Source: Phallus indusiatus
Taxonomy: Eukaryota > Basidiomycota > Agaricomycetes > Phallales > Phallaceae
Length of the DNA stretch: 64,000 nucleotides
Assembly: GCA_027605045.1 (NCBI GenBank)
Contig: JAQFWX010000006.1
Coordinates: 1,364,001-1,428,000 of the forward strand
Direction of reading: 5' to 3'
Part shown: positions 55,855-64,000 of the stretch, piece by piece
Position numbering within the stretch: position 1 is the first letter of the stretch
Layout of the letters: every line of letters begins with the position of its first letter
Notes under the pieces: generated by a model
The model's database searches: none
Told to the model about the DNA's origin: nothing
The model's input: the letters and a program-made list of their open reading frames with translations, nothing else
Made by a program: the position numbers and the translations under genes

Positions 55855-58687
55855 CTAAGTCGCTGCTCCCACTCCCAATTCGCTCCGGAACCTTTCGAAC
55901 GTGTCGCGCGGCAGTTGTTTAGTGAATATATCGGCCAACATGTTCTTTGTCGATGCAAATTGGGTCTCAATCTCCCCCATCTCCACCCGCTCCCTGATGA
56001 AGTGATAACGGATGTCGATGTGCTTCGCTCGACTGTGTGTAATCGGATTTCGCGCCAGCGCAATGCACCCTTGGTTGTCGATGTGTAGGATGGTTGCCTC
56101 TAGTTGAGGGTACCCGAAGTCGACTAAGAGGGTGCGCAACCAGATTGCCTCTTTGGTTGCTGTTGACGCGGCCATAAATTCGGCTTCAACGGTCGACAAA
56201 GCTACTGTTGGTTGTTTCTTGGACGACCAACAAATGACACCGCCCGCTACATCGAAAACGAATCCGCCAATCGAACGGCGGTTGTCCGGATCTTGAGCCC
56301 AATCCGAGTCACTCCACCCAACAACGTCAACTGCACGTTCGGCGTTCGCTCCAAAGGTCAGTCTGAATTCGGCGGTTCCTTTCAAATATCTTAAAATTCG
56401 TTTTGCAGCTTCCAGGTGTTCTTTTCCAGGGTTGCCGCCAAACTGGGAAATCAGGCCAACTGCAAACTGGATGTCGGGTCGAGTTTGCGTTGCGAAAAGT
56501 AACGATCCGACCAATTCAAGGTACCTTACGCCATTGGCGTAATCAAGGTAAGCCTTGCGCTCTTCTTCTGACGACGGACATTGAGCTTGGGACAGGTTAT
56601 GCTTTACTGCTAGTGGTGTGCTGACGGGGTTGCAGTCGAGCATGCCAAAGCGGTCAAGAATTTTGCGGATGTAGGCCGTTTGATTTAGAGAAATGGTGCG
56701 TTTTTCTCTGTCTCTTTCGACCTGAATTCCTAATATGTATTTTAGCTCTCCCATGTCCGTAATTTCGAGGTGTATGTGCAACTCCTTATGTGCACAGCAT
56801 AATTAAACGCCTCGCCCCAGTAACGCAGGTCCATTTGCGCAGAATGCAACATGCACCGAACCATTGCAAATATAATGGCAATCGCTCGCTCAACGATCCC
56901 ATTCTGTTCCGGTGTGTAAGGTACGGTTGTCTCGGCAATGATGCCATTCTTCTTGCAAAATTCATTGAGCTCATCATTAATTAGCTCTCGACCATTGTCA
57001 CAGCGCAGACGCTTCAACATCATGCCGGATTGTCGTTCCAGCATCGTGATGATTTCTCGCAGGGCTTTTATTGCTTCGCCCTTCGTACGGAGCAATCGAC
57101 CGACCGGGAATCTTGTTGCCGCTTCTACCACTAGAAGTGCAAACCTCGCCCTGGACCAAGTCTCGACATAGAACGGGCCAGTCAGATCAACAGTGATCAG
57201 GTCCATCTTGGCATGTTCGGTCTCGCTCGCTTTCGGGAATGGCAATCGGTGAGACTTCCCAGTCACACATCCTTCGCACACATGGTCAAATTCATTCATC
57301 GCTGATATCTCCAGACCCTTCACCATATCTTTGCGCGTCATCTCTCGGATTGCATCAAGGTGAAGGTGACCTAAGCGACGGTGCCAGACTCTCAAGCTCC
57401 CACTCGTCGCGACAAGTGCAGCTTCACTCTGGTCTTCCAGACAGTTGATGTGGTACAATGCTCGGGTGCCATCAGTCAACGTTGCTCGAATGATTTCTTC
57501 GCCACCCTGCCAGACACTTAGTCCACCATCACAGCTACTGTAAGTTATTCCGTTCTTCTGTAATTGCCCGAGACTAACGAGATTGACAGCTAATGATGGG
57601 ACATGCAGCGCATTATGCAATACCACATCAAAACAGCCTGTCGGCAATCTACTCTTGAAGGTAACGGATCCTCGACCGACAACCGGAACTCTTCGTGCAT
57701 CTCCCACTGATATGAATTCTCCAGACGCACTTCTGTAATTCGTGAAGAACTTCTTATCGCGAAACATGTGGGATGTTGCTCCGGTATCAAGAACAAGATT
57801 GGACTTCACAACCGGACTGGCCTGGACCATGAACAGCTGACCGACCTCTCGCACGCCAAGGTTCTGCACCACTGTCGTGTGGTTCGCTGCGCCTACAGTT
57901 CCACTCGTCCCGGATTTGTTCTTGTCCTTTTTCGGACATTGCCTGGCCCAATGCCCCTTCTCATGGCAGTAACGGCACTCGTCATCGGGTTTGGGTCCGG
58001 AACCCTCACCCTTTCTCTTCCCGCGCTTGTCTCTCGTCGCAAGAAGAGCTGTCTCGCTGGCCTTTTCTTTCTGCCGTCGATTGTATTCACCAATCAACAC
58101 GGTCCCGACATGGTCCGTCGTCAATTTCGATGAATCCAGGCTAAACAGTTGGATCTTGACTAGATCCCAGGAGGCTTCTCGGGGTAACGATAGCACCAGC
58201 GCTCGAGCAATGTGGATATTCGGGATGTTTTCACCGGCAGCAGCAATTTTCTGACCCAAATCGAGAATAGACGCAACGTGTTCAGGCATCGACTCTCCAT
58301 CAACATATTTTCGGGTGTACAATTCCTCAAAATGGTAATGCACGTTGATTCTCTGCTGGTTATTGACGTATAGATCTTCCCATGCGTCCCACACTTCTTT
58401 CGACGTCGCTTTGCCTTTGACATGCGGCCACTGTGATGTGTCGGCCGCACTAAGCATCAGCCCCTGTGCCGCTTGATCTCGTTGCATCCACTCCAGGTAC
58501 TCCTTTCGCTCAGCTTTCCAAGTCTGATCGCTCGTTTTGTCAGGCTTAGTGTCTTCAGGTTTTTCGGGACATGTCTCTATCCCTTGAACCACAAGCCACA
58601 AATATCGAGCTTGCAGGGCCGACTTCATATAGCCTGCCCACAAGGTGTAGTTCTGACCATTCAACTTCGGGAACTTAAAGGCTTGAC
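55855..58687 (-). pseudogene. Copia Gag-Pol with internal RT deletion
   Basis: The upstream frame (58687-56742) carries gag (FKFPKLNGQNYTLW), the CCHC knuckle CRYCHEKGHWARQC and the protease LDTGATSHMF. The integrase zinc motif region (WHRRLGHLHLDAI) and its DDE core (LTGPFYVETW, LRCDNGRELI, PYTPEQNGIVERA) follow. It breaks after WGEAFNYAVHI. The downstream frame (to 55855) resumes deep in RT with LEITDMGELKYILGIQVERD, then RNase H (VGWSDSDW, LSTVEAEFMA, HIDNQGCIALA). The YVDD palm is missing altogether. The junction near 56773-56794 has two copies of TGCACATA on the minus strand, suggesting a microhomology-mediated deletion. Confidence 0.88.
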
Positions 58688-58979
58688 TGTAACGGTTCCG
58701 CTATGACCAGCGGACTACTATTACCCATAGTACATATTAGTATATATATACAATTGCATGCAGACGATCGTCGTCTGCACAAGTACCTAGTATTATGTAA
58801 TGTACATAGGCGCCGTCACACCAGTAAATACCGCGTAACGGTAAAGGCGCCGGTAGCCTTTCTTACCTGCACTTGCAAATATACAGCTTTATACTGTTTG
58901 TTGTGAGTCCGTAAGAACCGGGCTAATCGTAAACTGTAACGAAACGTTACATCTTTTTTAACACCTAAACGGCGTTACA
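58688..58979 (+). repeat. Gypsy 5' LTR
   Basis: 292 bp, starting TGTAACG and ending CGTTACA (perfect 7-bp inverted ends). It holds a TATATATATA box at 58741-58750 and, just after it, a 21-bp hairpin with 9-bp stems starting TGCAGACGA (58759-58779). No tRNA-type TGG primer site directly follows the LTR, so self-priming is possible. An internal ACGTTACA at 58944-58951 is an alternative end. Confidence 0.75.
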
Positions 58980-59028
58980 ATTTCCAAAATACGCCAATCG
59001 TATTTGCTAGTTTATAGTGAGAGAGGAT

Positions 59029-62000
59029 ATGCCTCCTAAAAGCAACAAGAAGTCAAAAAAGAACGTAGGCGAACCACCACCTACCGAAGGCGGTCCATCC
59101 ACATCTGCACGAGCAGGTGATACTGTTGTGATAGATGCAGCATTGTTTGAAACACTAGTCGCGGACCACGCGAATCGATCTAGACAAGGATCGAGACAAG
59201 GATCGAGACAAGCTTCACCAGCGCGGAGCGAATCAGGTGAATCAGTGAAATCGACCAGATCTCATAAGTCCAACCTCGGAAAAGACGAGGTAGTCCTACC
59301 ACGTAAGATGATTGAGGATGCAAAAAGGATGATCCATGACCTCGTAAGAGGTGATACACCGGGACAAGACGTCGGTGATATGTTAGTACGACTAGATGCA
59401 GCCGTAATACCCGATGAAGAAGAACCGTGGACAACGGTGAAAGGGAAAGGTCGTGCACGAGACGACAATAGAACCAGCACGACAATACTGGCCCCAGTAA
59501 TGGACAACGCGCAGGCGACGGTCAAGACAATGGCAAACACGCCAGCATTGCCAGCGACGCCCAGAGCTCCATTGGCAGCACCGACCCCGGTATAACACGT
59601 CAACCCACACAACAGTACGCGGTACACGCGGAAACACTACATTCAGTGTTACAGGACCTACCTTCTGCACAACCAGCAGCGACCAGCACGCCCATCAGAC
59701 CCACGCGAGCAGCAGATGACGCAGCCGCAGAGATAGAGAGAGGACGAGCTGAGCTGGATAGATCACGTCGAAACAGCCGACGTACCCCACCAGAGTTCGT
59801 GGCAACTCGTGACTACCTGGAAGATCAATCTACCAGACGAGTCAACGCGGGTCAAGGACCGCGTGATAAGAGTAATCCTTCAGCTGCAGAGCTGGAAGAG
59901 TCAGCGAAAGACCTGGAAAGGATGGCCGCTGAGGCAGCGCAACTGGCACGGGAAAAACGTTCGAAGCATTAGACAAACGCACAACTGCGTTACAAGGGAA
60001 GGTTAGTAGGCAAGAACCGTATGTCGACATGCAGGAAGACCTGCAGGAAGTGCGAGCAGCACGCACTGAACTGGCTAAAAGCAACCGAGAAATGGAAGCT
60101 GGCCAACGACCTGGCATCATCTTTGAGCAAGACCTCTCTAATCGCTCGGCGCCCGCTCAGACTGCAGCGCAACCAGGACCGTCAACAGTACATCCTGGCC
60201 CACCAACAAACGCTGGTCAAGCACACGCTCCTGCAACGTCCCCGACAACCAGAGCACCGGTTGTACCCAGAAGAAGAGCAACATCTGCCAGGGATCAGTA
60301 CGAGCAAATGAGAGAAGACCTCCGAGATATACCGGAGAGTAACGCTGGGCCCTTCATGCCCAAATACTATGATGACGAGGACTCGTCAGACGACGAAGAA
60401 GAAGCGTACGATCGCGGATACTTCGAACGTGAAATGAGGGAAACCCCATTTGACGACCGAGAAGATAGACATAAACCCACAAAGAGGTTTAGAAGAGTTC
60501 GGGAAGACGAGGGGATAATTGTCATGGTGCAAGAAGCACTAGAGGAGTGCAAGGATGTAGTAGTATCAGCGTCCCCACTTGCGAAAGCGGGTGCAAAGAT
60601 GCCATTATCCGTTATGTATAGCGGATCATCAAAGCCTGAAGACTTTGAGAAGTTCGTGACCTCTATCCTCAGATGGTTGAGGCTGAATAACCTACTCGGC
60701 GCAGCGTACGTCGAAGCACATATAGCCGTAGTCGGTATGCGACTAGATGGAGAGGCACACGAATGGTTTGTGGAGCACGTAGAACGAGGAGGTCGTTCAA
60801 CCAAGGGTTGGGACTTGGTAAGACTGTTCCGAAGGATGCACAATATGTTCTTGTCACCTACAAGCAAGAACCAGTCTGCACATAACTTCGATCACGCGAA
60901 GCAAGGTGCAAGGAGCGTACACCGGTACATGAGTGAACTGTTGAAATTCGCAGCACGTCTAGTCCATCCACCGGACAGATACACCTTCAAACGAAAGTTC
61001 TTAGAAGGACTTGATGAGAGAATTCGCAGTGAAGTCACCAAGAGGGGATTCCTGGCCGAAAACTCATCAATTCGACGGCTGTACATAGCCGCGAACGACA
61101 TAGAGCAAGCATGGGACTATAATAAGTCAATACTAGCTCAACGTCAGACACCCGTAAAATCAACAGGTACCCATTCAAGCTTGGCCAGACAAGCTCAAGA
61201 GAACAACTACCGCGCTAAAATCAAACCAAGCGGTATACCCACGAGGACTATTCCCCGTACGACCACAACTAGCAACGCGCTAGCTGTAAGACCAGCGACG
61301 AGCAGTACGACTAAGCCGGCGAGAGCGTCGACTACCACGACAACTCGACCAGTCAGCTCAGGAACGCAAGCCCGAAGCAGTAGCACTGTGCTGAAGTGCT
61401 ATGAATGTGGACAGACTGGCCACCTAAGACCACAATGCCCTAGAAAGGGACAGGTACGTGCTAACGTAATGCACGTTGAGGAGGAAGATGAAGACGATGC
61501 GGACGAGCTGCTCGACGCAATTATAGAGGAAGAAACGGGAGTTAACATACTAGAAGTGGAGGAATCCCCACAGTATGATGACGCTGAACAAGGTCAAGAC
61601 ACCGCGGAAGCAGCGGACTACGGGGGAGGGGACCACTATGAGTGGGACGAGAACGAAGACACAGCAGGCGCATACATGATGGTGATAACCGAAGACCACG
61701 GTTATGATGAAAGAAGACTACTTGTTATCAAACAAGGCTCGTCCACCATTGGGACGATTAAGTCACAGGAAGAACCCCTGTATGACCACACGATGAGACC
61801 TAAGTCAAGGGCTCCAAAGCGTGATAAAGAATCAATAAAACCTCTAGAGGGTTACTGGCTCGTAAACGGCCAATTAGCGCATTGTTTGATTGACAGTGGA
61901 TGTCAAGGCATGATAATGTCACCATCATTCTCGCTCACGACTGGAGCGAAGACATTCAAACTGGATAAGCCAGTATCACTGCAGCTCGCAGTGAAAGGAA

Positions 62001-64000
62001 GTAAGTCCGTAATACAGTACGGAACGTATACCCGAATAGAATTTGGGGATATTAGTGTATTAGAATACTTTGATATAGTCAACATTGACTACTACGACGT
62101 CATAATTGGCGTACCATTCCTGAAAAGGTATGACATCTGCCTGGATTTTGGCAACGGAATAATCACCCGGGATGGAGGAGTAATCACTCCAGTGGAACGG
62201 TTCACTGAAATACCTAACACCACGGACGAGCCCACCGAGTCAAGTGAAAGCTTAGCCATAGCATCAGCACGCCCCATAACCACTACGTCTAACGCAGTAG
62301 CAGTGAGACAGAAGATCCGAGTACCGGAACTTAAGGATGAGAACCTACCCGCGCTACGCGAGTACTGGAAGGAGGAGTACAACGACTTATTCGGGCCAGT
62401 GCCGAATAGACTCCCTCCATTTAGGGATGTAAATCATCATATCCCATTAATAGAACCTAACAAGGTTATCCGGTACAGACTACCGAAGTGCCCAGACGCC
62501 CTCAAGCCACTGCTGGCTGAAAAAATAGAGCGCTACACGCAAGCAGGTTGGTGGGAACCGACTGTCGCACAGCAAGCCATCCCCATGCTATGCCTGTTTA
62601 AAAAGGCATTATCAGGACTACGCACGGTATTTGACCTGCGTCAGCAGAATGATAATACGTTGAAAGACGTGACCCCGTTTCCAGACCAGGAGACCATTCG
62701 CCAAGACGTGGCGAGACACAAGTATAGGTCGAAAATTGACCTAACGGAAGCTTACGAGCAAGTCAGAATTGCTCCGGAAGACGTGGACAAGACCACGTTC
62801 TTGACGATATATGGCACGTTTAAAAGCCATGTTATGCAACAAGGTGATTGCAACGCGCCTTCGACATTCCAGAGATTGATGACCCATATATTCCGGGACC
62901 ACATCGGAAGAAACATACACTCGTACATCGACGACGTGTTCGTCTACTCAATGACGATCCAACAACACCAGGAACATCTGGAGATTGCCTTCTCGAGATT
63001 GAGGAAGGAACAACTTTACCTAAGTCAGAAGAAAGTTGACTTATACTCCAAACGATTGGAGTGCCTAGGACACATCATCGACGACGATGGTATCCACCCA
63101 GATATGGATAAAATGGATAAAATTCGCGATTGGAGAACCCCACGTACGTTCAACGACGTTCAGAAGTTCTTAGGACTGGTGCAATACGTTGCCGCCTACC
63201 TTCCGGGAGTCGCTACTTACACTTCCCCATTGTCGGGATGTACCCACAACAACAGGCAATTTGAGTGGACACCGGCACTAGAACGCTGTTTCAATGCAAT
63301 CAAAGCGTTGACGAAGAACGCCCCAGTTCTTAAACCTATCAATCCTGATAGCAACGAGCCAATTTGGCTTGTAACCGATGGATCCAAGTGTGGCGTCGGT
63401 GCGTACTATGGTCAAGGCGCAAGGTGGCAAACCTGCAGACCCGCAGGGTTTATGTCTAAGAAATTTACTCCGGCACAATACAACTACCAGACTCATGAGC
63501 ATGAGCTCATTGCAGTACTTGAAGCACTGAATAAGTGGGAAGACAAACTACTAGGTCGTAAATTCACCCTAGTAACGGACAACGAGGCCTTGAAACACTT
63601 CAAGACACAGCCCCGTATGTCGCCTAGACAGGCGAGATGGTACGAGTATCTCTCTCGTTTCGACTACGAAACGATTCACATCAAAGGTGAGACCAATACG
63701 GTCGCAGATGGACTCTCGAGATACTTCGAGGATGACCTACCTAACGAGATACACCCACCTGAGAACTACGTCAACATCGACGTGAAACTAGATCCAACAG
63801 GGGATCAGCTACCTCCTGAAAGGAAAAGCGAACTCAGAATCAGTGCGGCGAGACGCATTAACACTCGGGCGAAAGCTAGAGTCCAACAACAGACGGCTGG
63901 ACAAGCATCCATTGAACAACGATCAGCGTCCATCGAAGAAGTGGATACAGACGACGAAGATGTACTGGCAGTCACAGCACAACATAGCGGTAAAACGCTT
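59029..64000 (+). pseudogene. Gypsy Gag-Pol, two single-base frameshifts in gag
   Basis: Gag begins at the Met of MPPKSNKKSKK (59029). Frame 1 ends at 59595; one missing C in the run 59585-59588 explains the shift to the frame ending 59972. One missing A in the run 59953-59957 explains the shift to the third frame, which is open from about 59950 to 64000. That frame encodes the capsid-like region (MPLSVMYSGSSKPEDFEKF), the CCHC knuckle CYECGQTGHLRPQC (about 61400) and the protease LIDSGCQG. It also encodes RT (KIDLTEAYEQV, catalytic YIDDVFVY near 62920) and RNase H (VTDGSKCGVG, HEHELIAVLEAL, VTDNEALKHF, ADGLSRY). The integrase lies beyond the window. Confidence 0.9.

Larger units (their letters stand above)
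55602..58687 (-). mobile_element. Defective Ty1/copia element, truncated in gag by a gypsy insertion
   Basis: Minus-strand order: gag, protease, integrase, remnant RT, RNase H, then a polypurine tract (GAGTGGGAG) and one LTR at 55602-55839. Gag coding runs open up to 58687, where the TGTAACG end of a gypsy LTR begins. The 5' end of gag and the 5' LTR must therefore lie beyond the gypsy element, outside the window. Confidence 0.88.
58688..64000 (+). mobile_element. Ty3/gypsy LTR retrotransposon (3' end beyond window)
   Basis: A 5' LTR at 58688-58979 is followed by gag-pol from 59029, still open at the window end. It is inserted within the copia gag. The integrase and 3' LTR are not in the window, so its target duplication cannot be checked. 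Confidence 0.9.

Noticed and set aside
1..64000. CRISPR arrays, tRNA or rRNA genes, telomeric repeats
   Set aside because: No regularly spaced identical repeats with unique spacers, no T-loop/acceptor pairing that I could support, and no TTAGGG arrays.

Overview
This 64-kb window looks like a repeat-rich chromosome segment of an Agaricomycete (mushroom-forming basidiomycete). The evidence is short GT-AG introns of about 50-75 nt, a large divergent F-box family with a CRSWR..LLSD.TMWTCL motif block, DUF6535 and DUF6534 membrane proteins, an Ure2p-like glutathione transferase, and Tad1-type LINE, Ty1/copia and Ty3/gypsy elements. No bacterial operons, CRISPR arrays or convincing tRNA or rRNA genes were seen.

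Layout. (1) 1-10983: a large inverted duplication. Each arm carries a divergent pair, a class-III aminotransferase and a GMC oxidoreductase. The two GMC genes converge on a gene-free centre, and the left aminotransferase is cut by the window edge. (2) 14111-15396: an 11-exon glutathione S-transferase gene with 12-nt and 6-nt microexons. (3) 16047-24622: four F-box paralogues. One is frame-shifted by a 16-bp triplication, one has lost its N-terminal F-box half, and two look usable. A 0.57-kb element with terminal inverted repeats and a perfect 44-bp palindrome lies between the first two. (4) 25173-27482: a relic of a PIF1-like helicase and an intact nine-exon DUF6534 gene. (5) 29217-46127: two DUF6535 paralogues in direct order. 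The upstream copy is split in its last exon by a 6.1-kb LINE with a 13-bp target-site duplication. (6) 46906-55515: two more F-box genes flank a second DUF6534-like gene, a 5'-truncated LINE and a 399-bp solo LTR. (7) 55602-64000: a defective copia element whose gag is interrupted by a gypsy element that runs off the window.

How the genes fit together. The aminotransferase/GMC pairs share long divergent promoters with a 19-bp CGG-containing minisatellite, which suggests co-regulation of a small oxidative/amino-transfer pathway; the substrate is not readable from sequence. The rest is an expansion zone. F-box, DUF6534 and DUF6535 paralogues have multiplied by local duplication, and the copies are being broken by retroelements and small tandem duplications.

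I see no clear new biological system. The strongest leads are the inverted metabolic duplication with apparent gene conversion between its arms, the F-box gene broken by a 16-bp triplication, and the TIR element with its captured open frame. Three separate frame breaks in retroelement ORFs each look like one base missing from a homopolymer, so assembly accuracy should be kept in mind.
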